64,000 nt of DNA from Trichopria drosophilae (Eukaryota; Arthropoda; Insecta; Hymenoptera; Diapriidae). Of this stretch, positions 1 to 10,467 are shown one piece after another (position 1 is the first letter of the stretch; each line of letters begins with the position of its first letter). The translations under genes and the position numbers were made by a program. The notes beneath the pieces are model-generated. The model was given only the letters and a program-made list of their open reading frames with translations, made no database searches and was not told the origin of the DNA. The stretch lies in assembly GCA_030407085.1 (NCBI GenBank), contig CM059585.1, positions 12,207,001-12,271,000 of the forward strand. Direction: 5' to 3'.

Positions 1-1059
1 CACGAATAAAACGAAAGATTGGTATATATTAATCGTTTTAAAAAAATCGAACATCGAATCGAATAAAAAATTTCGAACCAGGGACGTTTATAAAGAACTT
101 AATTTTTTTGAAATGTTGACAATAAATACATTACAAATTGTAAGTGGAATTTTTGAAAAAAAAATCTTTTTAAATGTTGAAACCTCTACTTTTAGGTTAT
201 CGTGTAAGATAGTACATTTTGTATTAAGGGCGTAAAATGTTATTAAGAAGTAAGAGGAGCATTATTTTTGGTCCAAACGGGTATAAAATTCGATTTTATG
301 TCTCCAATTTATGGGCTGGTCGGTTAGGAATTTCCATCTTAACCATGTAATTTTCGAGGGCGTAAAATGCCATTTTACTCCCGCAAGTCAGGGCGTAAAA
401 TACTATTTTACGCCCGCTAGAATTACAAAAAATTAACATAGCTGTAGACAAATTAATTTAAATAAAAATTCATTACTAATATTTTTAATTAATATTAGTA
501 ACAAAATTTACATTCCTTTACTAGTATGGTGCTGTTATTAAGTTTTCCCCTTTTTTACTTTTCCAGAGCACTGGTCTAGAAGGAATACGATCTCAAGAAA
601 ATAATTCTCCGCAATTCAAACTAAAAAAAAATTAAATATTCCAAATCCTTTTTGGAAATAGAATTTTGTATTTACAAAAGTAGTAAAAACTCACCGTTTT
701 TTATTACATAATCTCAAAAGCCACAAAATCTAATCGCAATTCGAGAATTCATGGTTCGTAGGATTATGTAAAAAATTTACTTTGAAATGACGCACAGGTT
801 CATAACGACATTTAACGCCTCCCTTTTTTAAAACCGGTTTTACATTTACCCTGAAAATGTATGGTAGTTTCTAGGTGAAAATCTTTTAATATTTAATTTT
901 GAAACATATTTCAAACATAAAATATTTAACAACTCTCGAAAACGCCATTATTACAATGTAAGTTCCATGCGGCACAATGCTCGTTGATTTCAAACTAACG
1001 GAATTATTCAAAAGCCGCGAAAGGAATTATTCAAGAAGTCAGTAACCGATAGCTGTCGG
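1..1059. other. AT-rich non-coding stretch with GGGCGTAAAAT palindromes
   Basis: No open frame resembling a protein is visible here. The stretch is A/T-rich with poly-A and poly-T runs; the only structured part is the palindrome cluster at 228-415, listed separately. Nothing else recognised. Confidence 0.6.
228..415. repeat. Cluster of GGGCGTAAAAT palindromes
   Basis: A single GGGCGTAAAAT lies at 228-238. At 358-382 there is an imperfect palindrome with arms GGGCGTAAAAT and ATTTTACTCCC. At 391-415 there is a perfect one: 11-bp arms (GGGCGTAAAAT / ATTTTACGCCC) around a 3-nt loop. Related copies occur at 15845-15870, around 16090-16140 and at 36743-36805. Repeated occurrence at unlinked positions indicates a dispersed repeat family, possibly the tips of a degraded inverted-repeat transposon; the autonomous source is not seen. 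Confidence 0.7.
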
Positions 1060-1760
1060 CGTATAAAATTGAACGTTGATTAAAGGGCGTTTAATAGATA
1101 TCAGAGTGGATAATGAAGGCGAACATCCGCGCAAATCGAATTGATTTATGGTAATTATTAGCTCAATTATAGGTTTGATCCCGGAATCTCAATTAAAAAT
1201 GGAAATCTCGGAAAATGAAAGAACCGGTCAAACGAGATCTTTGGAGGGGAATGATTAATCGAAAAATATAATTAATCGTCGTCCCCGCTAGAGGGAGGCG
1301 GAGGCGGTCCGAGTTTTCCGCGAGTGCACCGCTAATGAAGCGGTCCTTGGTAATGCGCTTGGGATTTTTTTTACCTCTCTTTAACCCATACACGGCACAC
1401 TCGACAAATTGGCCGCGTCGGTGAAATGTACGGCATTTTTCCTCCCGCCATACACCGGCAAGAAATTGCCCTCGTTTCCATCCCGAATCGAGAAAGGTAT
1501 ACGCAATTTCGGTACGTCGAGGTTTTGTGGAAAATTATGCAGGAATACGCTGTCCAACATGTAGCAAGCAACTCTCCAGCCATACATAAATTACTATTGT
1601 AATTAAACAATTTCGTCGAGTGCGACGGAAAAAGGGGCCATTTCGCCGCATTCGAGAGAACCGAGTTGAAGTAGTTTCGATGTGGGCCATGATGTTACGG
1701 GGAAAATAAATATTACTTACTTTCGTACTTAGGCAACTGCAGTAATTGTAGGCAATGATG
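1060..1760. other. Higher-GC island, candidate regulatory or conserved non-coding DNA
   Basis: Base composition is less AT-rich than the flanks, with CpG-containing runs around 1280-1330 and 1390-1500. The open frames on both strands here overlap each other and resemble no family I know. There is no repeat signature. It may be a conserved non-coding element in a long intron; this is inferred from composition only. Confidence 0.3.
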
Positions 1761-3306
1761 CGTGACTTTTGAAAAATAAACAATTTTTTATATCTTACTT
1801 AAAATATCATATTTTTTGACGACTTATGACGACTTACAGAAAGGTAAGTTCCCACTAAATTTCGTTAAATAAAAATTTTTTGTAAACAACAAACCATTAA
1901 AAACAAACTCGGTTTTTAAGAATTTTTCGGCTATTTTGAGGTTATGTGAAAAAAATGATCTTTTTAATATCCACAACTTTTATACTTAACTTTTTTAGAT
2001 AGGACGCATGGTTATTCGGTAAATCATGAAAAAAAACCACTTAGTCCTAAAAGCTCCTCATTTTGCTCGCTCCATTTTCGAAATTCAAGATGGCGAACCC
2101 AATATGGCGGGCGATAAATATATATATTTATTTATTGATTTTTATGACGTTTAATATCTACATGGGGTTTGGCTCGTTGACAACGAAATTGTGGTCAGAT
2201 TTCAAAAATCAAAATGGCGGCATCAACATGACGGGCAGCATAACTAATATTTTAAATTACCCAGATGAAACGAATGTCATATTGTAAGTAAAATTCTGGA
2301 GAAATAATATCTCTCGGGTTTTTCATGTAAATCATGTATCCGTGGAAAAAAATAGGAAATTTCCGTAATGCAATTGTAAAACCGAAATCATGGACACTAC
2401 AATTTGTTATTTATTTGTTTCTTTCATTTTTCTCTAATTATGAAAACACGAGGTTGTGAATATTTTACAATTATTGATTAAATTGATGTTATTCAATTTT
2501 TTGTATCTCTCTTGACCAGGAATAAAAATGATTTAAAGACAACTTTTCTCGCAAGAGGCGCCTTCAAGTAGATCCCAGAGGAAGCGCGCCAAAAAAGCCC
2601 TATACGCAATGCAAAAGCTCAAAACGAAGCTTTCAGCTTCTGTCGCTTTTTTGGAGGCTGGCTCGGAAGTAAAATGTCATACAGGGCCGGCATTCCGACA
2701 TTAGCTCGAAAATTATGTAGTCGTTCGCTGAAGCAACTTGCGTATTGTTCCTTTCTTCCCTTAAATCATCTCTGAATTCAAGTCTGGTTTATAAAAATAC
2801 GAGCGCCGTCGGCGCCTTCGCATTGTATGTGTAACTAATATTTCGGTTGCTACTTTCAAATGGAATTGAAAAAAAAACAATCATCTTGAACTCACACTAA
2901 GTAAAATTGAAAAAAATTATTATTTAATATGTGTAATTATTTGTTATCTCGTTTGATTTGTGAGTAATTTTACATGAATTGCTACTGCAAAGTGAAACAC
3001 AGGACGCAAGGATATAAGTTTGAATGTAAAATAAACCGTTGTTGCACATATGTGTGGACAAAAAAAACTGATTTTCCAGTTTCGTAATAAAGTTTTTTTT
3101 TCTTCTTCTATTAAATTCATTCAGAATTTTTTATACAAGCTTCTTTGTGTTGGTATGTATACTAGTTTCCTTTTAGGAGAATAAAACCGATATAAAATAT
3201 TATGCATTAATGCGTTTGTGAATAATAAAAATTTAAAATGGTTTTGTTTCCTTTTTATACAGAACGTAAATTAAATCATTTTTTATATCATTAAAATAAT
3301 GTTAAA
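1761..3306. other. AT-rich interval with ATGGC motifs and a GC island
   Basis: At 2080-2235 fragments of the ATGGC module family occur (CAAGATGGCG near 2087, ATATGGCGGG near 2102, CAAAATGGCGG near 2211). At about 2560-2840 a GC-richer island contains several GGCGCC and GCGCGCC words. No gene recognised in either. Confidence 0.4.
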
Positions 3307-3509
3307 TGGATGCGGGTCGAAAAACCGACAAATCAAAAAGCCGACAGGTCAAAAAACCGATAATCGAAAAGCCAACCGGTCAAAAAACCGCTAATCGAAA
3401 TGCCGGCAGTAAAAATATCGACACTTCAAAAAATGATAGTTCCCTTGTCGATGTGTCTATTTTTGTATATGTTGGCTTTTTGATTTGTCGGGTTTTGGAC
3501 CCGCACCCA
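3307..3509. mobile_element. MITE with 6-bp TSD, copy 1
   Basis: A 203-bp non-autonomous DNA element. The left end reads TGGATGCGGGTCGAAAAACC and the right end, on the opposite strand, TGGGTGCGGGTCCAAAACCC. A direct repeat GTTAAA flanks it at 3301-3306 and 3510-3515. Inside the ends lie iterated 15-16-bp units of the type AAAAAGCCGACAGGTC, running inward from the left and repeated inverted on the right, so the whole element can fold back. No protein is encoded: the open frame at 3306-3518 simply reads through the repeat. The copies at 7332-7565, 31714-31909 and about 39366-39503 share this structure. The superfamily is not assignable from the ends alone. Confidence 0.85.
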
Positions 3510-3515
3510 GTTAAA

Positions 3516-4683
3516 TAAGAGTAAATAAGAATAAATGATCAGAGTGTAATGCCGAGGATCAGGTTCTAATCATGATTTTAATACATTTCTACTCGTAGCG
3601 TTTTATAATTATTATATATCTTCTGAAATAACAATAAAGTAAAATAATAATATGTAATATATTTAAAATCAATGTTGCATAATAATATTATGTTAGCAGA
3701 ACATGAAAATGTAAGATCTGAATAATATTTTTTTTATATATTCAATATTCTACAATAAATTGCTGGATTCTTTATTTGTATAATTATATTACGAAATTAA
3801 AATAAATTATTCATAAATAAAAATAAAAAGTTCAATATTTATGGTCGATTTTACTGCGTGAGATTTTTTGGTTATTTTCTACAAATTACTTAATTTTGCT
3901 TCTTCGTTTTCTTTTAGTATTCGATTTTGAAATTATTTAATAGTATTTATTACAAATTTTTTTTATAATATTTGCTTAAGTTTTTAAGTAATTGAGAACA
4001 TTTAAAAACTAAGATAATATTCAAACAATGAAAACGTAATGAAATTCGACTGAAATTGATGTCAAAATTAGACTTGAATGTTGCAAATTGTAACTGAATT
4101 TACATAAAATTATTTTTCCAAATAGCTGTAATTCCAAATGAGATTACTGTGGAAAGTTTCTAATGTAAATTGCGACACCTTAGAAATGTGGAACGATCAT
4201 CTTGAAAGACACAAAAGATTTTAATGTACACATATGTAGAAGGAAGAGATTTAACAAATGTTGAAACAAATCAGAGAAAATCTTGAGAGATTTGCAAAGA
4301 ATTGAAAGATTACTATTATTAAATTAAAAAACTATTAAAAAATTAGAGGTAATTTAAATTGTAAAGTTATACGTTGATTTGAAAAAAAAATCTGATAATA
4401 TTGAATGAAATGAATACATTTACAAAATTTTAAATGTAAAAAAACATTGGAAAAAATAAAAAGAAATTTGTAGAATACAAAAACTATAAAAAATATAATT
4501 TTGAGAGATATAGAACCTGAAAAAAAGGTAAAGGTATATAATTTAAAAAATGAAATGGAATTAACGATTCTTTAATTTTTTCATAGAATTTAGAAATCGA
4601 TAAAATTCGGTAAAAAATGTATAATTGGTTTGGTGACTTGGGAGATTTCAAATAATTGAATAAACTGATAAACTTGTAATTTA
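3516..4683. other. AT-rich non-coding stretch
   Basis: Very A/T-rich, with short runs and no recognisable coding or repeat structure. Confidence 0.5.
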
Positions 4684-5960
4684 AAATATTTTAACTTGGG
4701 AACATTTATTATTTAAAGTTTAAAGCCGTGGATGATAAACAAAAAGTCATTTAAGTAGTACTCGTCATACAGCGCGGACTAATACTACTTTAGTTACTAC
4801 ATTTTAAAACACATTTTTTATTATTGGCATTATTCCACATTGAAAGTCCAATATTGATTCTTTATCTTTAAGGTTAAGGTTTTATAAATGTGATCCGAGA
4901 TTTTCGAAATTCAAAATGGCGGATCTAAAATTGCCGACCACAATGTGAAAAGTTACATTATCAAGTGATTCAAAATAATAAATGTTCCCAAGTTATAACT
5001 TGGTAATTTAAAATATTAGTCATGCTGCCCGCCATTTTTGCAAAATTGAAGGAAATTATTCAACTTATAGAATTATAAGTATCAAAACTAAAAACTGTTA
5101 AAACTAAACAAATAAGTAAAGAATCAGAAATTTAATGAATTCGTATTGTGATTGGTCTTTTTGTTATTTTCTGTTACTACAGCGATAAAAGAATTTATAA
5201 AAATAGTTAGTAAGATATAATTTGATTATCCATTATAATTTCTAAATAAACATGAAAAAATCACAATAATCGTTTGAAATTTTGTATAATAAGGTTTTCA
5301 GCGTCGTTTTTTAACGAATCTGAGTTTAGATTTGTAAAATTCAAAACGGCGGTTCCAAGATGGCCGACAAAAAAGCGAAAACTTTGTTGATTTAGACAAA
5401 ACTTGGTACTCGGTGGTATTCAGCGATAGTGATTATTAAACTAATTATTGTATTGATTTTGAATATAATTTCAAAATTCAAAATAGCGTATCCAAATTTC
5501 AATTCGTATTTTCGTAATTTGTGATCTTAAAAAACCGCGAATACCCAGTTTCAAATCGATTAAGTAACTTTTTTCATTTTAGTCGGCCATCTTCGATACG
5601 CCATTTTGAATTTTGATAATCTAAAGTAATATTTGTCATCTGCAATGTCGAAAATCTTCGAATATACAATTTAAGTTTGAGAATGTAACTTTTTATATTT
5701 CGTTCGGTAATCGTGTATCTGCCATTATGAATTTCGAAAATCTGGGATCACATTCGTAAAACCTTAACCTTAAAGATAAAGAATCAATATTGGACTTTCG
5801 ATATGGAATAATGCCAATAATAAAAAACGTGTTTTAAAATGTAATAACTTAAGTAGTATTAGTCCGATATGTACGACTATTACTACTTAAATGATTGTAT
5901 TTTTTTTTATAATCCACAGCTTTGTACTTTAAATAATAAATATTTCCAAGTTATAAAATA
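4684..5960. mobile_element. Inverted-repeat element of about 1.28 kb
   Basis: The arms at about 4684-4927 and 5731-5960 are inverted copies of each other over roughly 230 bp. Both include ATTGATTCTTTATCTTTAAG with its complement, a TTAAGTAGTA...TACTACTT hairpin (4751-4792 and 5849-5890) and an outer AACTTGG...TTATTATTTAAA tip. The interior carries ATGGC modules (around 4915, 5345, 5590) and no protein frame. The exact termini and target duplication are blurred, so the boundaries are approximate. It looks like a non-autonomous transposon relic that absorbed, or is built from, the module family described at 9640-10467. Confidence 0.7.
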
Positions 5961-6699
5961 GTCGAATTTTCTGTAAACCCGTTAACGCTAAATAATACAT
6001 CATTTTTTGTTCTACTTAAACGATTATTTTGGTAAAGAAAGTTTGGAACAACTTAGATCAGCCCATATTCCAATATTTTCGGGATTGCTATTTAACAATC
6101 TTCGGTCAAACTTGCGTTTAAACTAACTGAAAATCTAATATGGCACCTAATATGAGAAGAATGGTCCAATTTGTCACTTAGAATCGTGGGATTCGAAGAA
6201 ATGCTATGATTTACTGCTCTTTACTGCACAAAATGGCGGGAAATTTACCAATATCAGTGAAATTTATTTTTTTTACATTATTGTTTTAATATTTTTTTAG
6301 TATCTGATTATGATTTCCTCACACGATGGGTACAATTGAAAATGGCAGAAAGTAAATTTAGAAAATTTTGTGAAATTTACTACCTGTAATAAATAACTTT
6401 CTCACATGATAAAACACTCAAATGTATTATTCGGTGTTAGCTCTTATTATACTCTAACCGATTTTATCATTGTTTTTTGTTCGACCACCAAAACTTTCTT
6501 TACATTAAAAAGTGCTTTCGATATATCTTTCGATAAAACTTAGTCTAATTAATTTAGTATCCCATTAGCATGCGAATCTACAATTAATTAACGAATGAAG
6601 GCAGTAAACTGAACAAACGAAAACTAAAATGATTCAATTCTCCCACAATATACCAACCAAATAAGATTATTCCGAAATTCCTAAATCCATCGGACATTC
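5961..6699. other. AT-rich non-coding stretch
   Basis: Scattered AAAATGGC words (near 6231 and 6341) suggest decayed modules of the ATGGC repeat family. No gene is seen. Confidence 0.4.
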
Positions 6700-7160
6700 C
6701 GTATAGGCCAGTACAGGGATGGAGGTAATTGTAGCCACTTGGAGATTGCGCTTTGAATAGTAAAGCTATGGGGGATTGATCGAAAACTCAAGCCTAGGTT
6801 GACAGTTGCAAAGTAGTCTTGCCCGAACGGCGCTACCAGTCGAATGTAATTTCATTTTCCAACAGGGGCATGAAACTGTAGACCCTAACTCCCAAGGTGA
6901 CGTGCCCGTCACCTGAAACTCTGGTGTTATTGGTTGGCCGTCACTGAGTTTAACTAATACTAATTATACTTTGGCGTGGGAAGATCGAGCATCGCGGAAC
7001 ATCCTCGATCCACGTATCATCCCGAGCAAGAATTTTGCAGATACGTTTGGATCATGCGCCGAAGAAAGTCGACGAACTTCTGCTCTGTAAAAATAGAACG
7101 TAAAAATAAGTTCGCTATTTACCATTCTTCTCGAACTTTGGAACTTTCTTTCGCATAATC
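6700..7160. other. Higher-GC island with an 8-bp stem hairpin
   Basis: A compositionally distinct block with a small + strand open frame (6976-7158, 60 codons) that I do not recognise. At 6895-6914 it contains a perfect hairpin, AGGTGACG - TGCC - CGTCACCT. It resembles no rRNA, tRNA or snRNA that I can identify. It could be a conserved non-coding element, a structured RNA or an old transposon fragment. Confidence 0.3.
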
Positions 7161-7331
7161 AAATAGTCGGGATTTTAAAAGTATAATGAATTTAGTTCAC
7201 TGGAGGAAATTTTAGTGATAAATGATAAACGCTCAACATTTTTTATTTTGCAGACAATTTGTCGAGACTTAAAACTTTTATTTCGTTCATTTTATTCTAG
7301 TTCGTTCCGGTTTATAAATCATTCATAAATT

Positions 7332-7565
7332 TGGGTGCGGGTCGAAAACCGAACAAATTAAAAAGCCGAAAAGTTAAAAAAACGACAATCATAAAGCCGT
7401 CAGTCGATAAACTGACAATCAAAAAGCCGACACATAAAAAATAGACAGGACAGTCACTTTGAACTATCGGTTTTTTTATTGTCAGCTTTATGATTGTCAG
7501 CTTTATGATTTTCGGTTTTTTGACCTGTCAGCTTTTTAATTTCTCGGTTTTTCGACCCGCAACCA
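7332..7565. mobile_element. MITE with 6-bp TSD, copy 2
   Basis: A 234-bp copy of the same family as 3307-3509. The left end TGGGTGCGGGTCGAAAACCG mirrors a right end reading TGGTTGCGGGTCGAAAAACC on the other strand. TAAATT flanks it exactly on both sides (7326-7331 and 7566-7571), confirming a 6-bp target duplication. Iterated AAAAAGCCGAC-type units run in from each side in opposite orientations. Non-coding. Confidence 0.88.
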
Positions 7566-7571
7566 TAAATT

Positions 7572-8738
7572 AAACTCTTCTATACGTACTTAATGGTGAT
7601 TATGATAGCTCTAGTCTGTTTTATCTTAATTTTATCATCGCTATTATTATCTGCAACCACAAAACCATATTATGAAACATCTATATCAAATAAAAATGCA
7701 TTTTTGCACTTCTAAAAACCGTTTTTTGACATTTACCCGCTGACTAAAGCTTTGAACGGTAACGCGGCGACGTTTATCAGTAGTAACAGATATTTCTGGT
7801 AAGACGGCATTTGCGCATAAAAACAAATGGTCGTTTTCTAATTTTTTGCTAGGCTGTTTTTCCTTTGATAATTTCTTTTTGTCGTTACCAACCGCAGTAA
7901 AATGATCAGTAATGATTAAAAAAATAAGTAACAACAATTATTTCTTATTATAAATTAATGTTTTCCCAATTTTCAGCAACTTATCTCACGGAAATAGCAC
8001 ACACCTTAGCAGAAAAATTACCCAAGCTCGTTTTTTACAACCATACCGCTACTCTGCCAATTAGCAATTAATTAAAAGTCTCTTATTAGCGTCGAAGTGC
8101 TCGATTTTCGGACTTTTTCCAGGCATCGAACGTCAATTGCACGCCGCAACACTTATGGCGGCTTTGATGTTTTTTTTTTATTTCACTTTGCACGTAACCG
8201 TGTAACCGCATGCTCTCGATTCGCGTGGCGAAGTAAACTATTCCAGAGGGTGTGATGAAGGAATCATTTCCGGTTCAATAAATTCTGGTCCTCCTGATGA
8301 ACTGAAACTTGGCCAAACCAGTGTGGAATGACGATACGATGGGAGGATGGCCTCGAAGTACCCGGTGCCGACACGAAACCGCATTTTGGCCGTGTAAAAT
8401 GCTGTGCGTAAAACACGGTTACCCGATAATGCAGTTACGTGGTTGCAAACACGGCGAGTATACAAAATTGTTTCGGTAAGTTCGGTACGGAGTTTGCCTG
8501 TTTTTGTTGTGTTGTTTAATAAATTGTTTAATTACGAATGTAAACGTATGTGCAATTAAACTTATCGGGACTAAATTAAACTCATTACGATTGCTGATAA
8601 AAGTCTAGGTTTATTTCAAAAAGGAAAGGGAGTCATGGTTTCAAGAGTCAATTTCAAAACTATGTTTCACCCTCTGAAGAACGGTATCCCTTCTGTAGGA
8701 CAACTTTTTGTAATTCATTTTTTTTATTTTTTAGTAGA
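7572..8738. other. Non-coding interval with a GC-richer part
   Basis: About 8000-8470 is richer in G and C than its surroundings. The minus-strand frames at 7686-7937 and 8238-8465 are short, begin at arbitrary ATGs and match nothing I know. The 8.0-8.5 kb part may be a conserved non-coding element. Confidence 0.35.
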
Positions 8739-9539
8739 TTAACCCATTAACGCCCGAGAGAGGAGAAGATTTTCGGAATATTTCTTGACATTAAAACCCA
8801 TTAAAACAATGTTAGACAAAACATTTTCGACGTAAAATTGATCGATCTTTCCGAATCTGCGGTTAAAAAATCAATCGAGCCCATTCCAAAAAAGTTATTG
8901 CTTGGTTTTTCACAAAAAAATCCGATTTTTCACTGACAAATATTTTTTATTCGGCATTTGCACATTGGAAACGGTCAGGGAGATCACTGATCAGTGAAAA
9001 TATCGTGTCCTCAATCCTTTAACTTTAAAATGTCCATTATAACATTTTGAAAATGAAGTTGGAAACTATCAGAATGGCGGCTCAAACACGAAAAGAATGG
9101 CGAAAAGCTCCTGAATTTTTTATTCGCAAATGATAGGCTTTCGGAAAAAATTTTGCTGAACAAAAAGTTCTTAGAATTGATCGAAGAATAAGCTCAAATT
9201 TTTTCAGAATTTTTAAAACACTTTTCTTCATTTTCAAAATCGCACAATTTTTTAAAAATATGAAAAGTCGTAGAAAAATTGTGAAATAATTTCGAGGTTT
9301 TCTTTGATCGATTGTAAGAACTTTTGGTGAACATTTTTTGCGAAAGTCTATCAGTTTCAAATAAAAGAATTCCTGTTTCCCTATGTTTTGAAAAATTCAG
9401 AATTTTTGTTATTTTAATCCTAATAGATTTTTACGTCGAAAATTTTTTTTTCTAAAATTGTTTGAATTGGTTTTTAATGTCAAGAAATATTCCGAAAATC
9501 TTGGTGAAATTTGTGTCCTCTTGGGCGTTAATGGCTTAA
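8739..9539. mobile_element. TTAA-flanked foldback element, copy A
   Basis: TTAA at 8739-8742 is followed by CCCATTAACGCCC, and the right end reads GGGCGTTAATGGC followed by TTAA (9536-9539). The terminal 100 bp or so on each side are inverted copies, sharing GATTTTCGGAATATTTCTTG and its complement. TTAA duplications and ends starting with CC are typical of piggyBac-type elements. No transposase remains and the interior is AT-rich, so this is a non-autonomous derivative. The same tip recurs at 33361-33376 and, diverged, at 16604 and 25926. Confidence 0.8.
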
Positions 9540-9639
9540 AATTGAATTTTTTTGCAAAAATTAATATTCATTATGAGTTATTGTCTTAAATTGTTTATAA
9601 TGACGAATAATGTATAAAAATTACGTGTTTTTTACAAAG

Positions 9640-10467
9640 AATGTATGCTGAAAAGAAACCGTCGTTGAAATAAGACGAAACTGGGTTATCGGGGGTTTTC
9701 GGGGTCGTTGATTACGAATCTGACATCAAATTTTCAAAATTAAAAATGACGGATCCAAGATGGCCGACCGATATGTAAAAATTTACTTGATCGAGGTGAA
9801 ACTCGGTACACGGGGGTTTTCGAGGTTGCTGATTACGAATCTGGCTATAGATTTTCAAAATTCAAAATAGCGGATCCAATATGGCCGACCAAAATGTAAA
9901 AATTTACTTGATCGCGCTGAAACTCGGTAGTCGGGGGTTTTCGAGCGAATTCAAAATGACGGTTAGAAATGTAAAAAGTTATTTGACCGAAAACGAACTG
10001 AATACTGAATAATGTTACATTTTCAATATAGAATGTAGCAGAACTTTAATAGTTTGTCTTTTACGACCTCGAAAACTAGTTACATTTTGGCTGTCATATT
10101 GAATTCGTCATTTTGAATTTTGAAAATCTAAGATTAGATTCGTAATCTACGATCCCGAAAACTCTCGAGTACCCAGTTTCATCTCGACGAAATAAATTTT
10201 TACATTTCGGTCGGCCATCTTGGATCCGCCATCTTGAGTTTTAAAAATCGGAGACCAGATTCGTAATCAGCAACCTCGAAAACCCTCCGAATACCCATTT
10301 TCACCTCAATCAAATAAATTTTTTAATTTTTGTCGGACATCTTGGATCCGACATCTTGAATTTAAAAAATCTGAGGTCAGATTCGTGATCAGCGATTCCG
10401 AAAACCTTCGAGTAACAAGTTTCAGCTATTTTCCATGCAAATAAAAATGTATGTTTCAAAGGGTTAA
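9640..10467. repeat. Inverted array of ATGGC modules, probable TTAA element
   Basis: About three direct modules of 110-115 bp (9640-9990) are followed by three or more inverted modules (10040-10440). Each contains a CAAAATGGCGGATCCAAGAT-type core followed by GGCCGACC, then a tract reading AAACTCGGT...CGGGGGTTTTCGAGG and GATTACGAATCTG. The right boundary carries CAAAGGGTTAA (TTAA at 10464-10467), that is, a TTAACCCTTTG tip on the minus strand. A related element at 51930-52365 shares the sequence just inside this tip. The left boundary is not clear. No protein is encoded. Confidence 0.7.

Noticed and set aside
6700..7160. rRNA or snRNA gene fragment
   Set aside because: I could not match it to conserved rRNA or snRNA segments.
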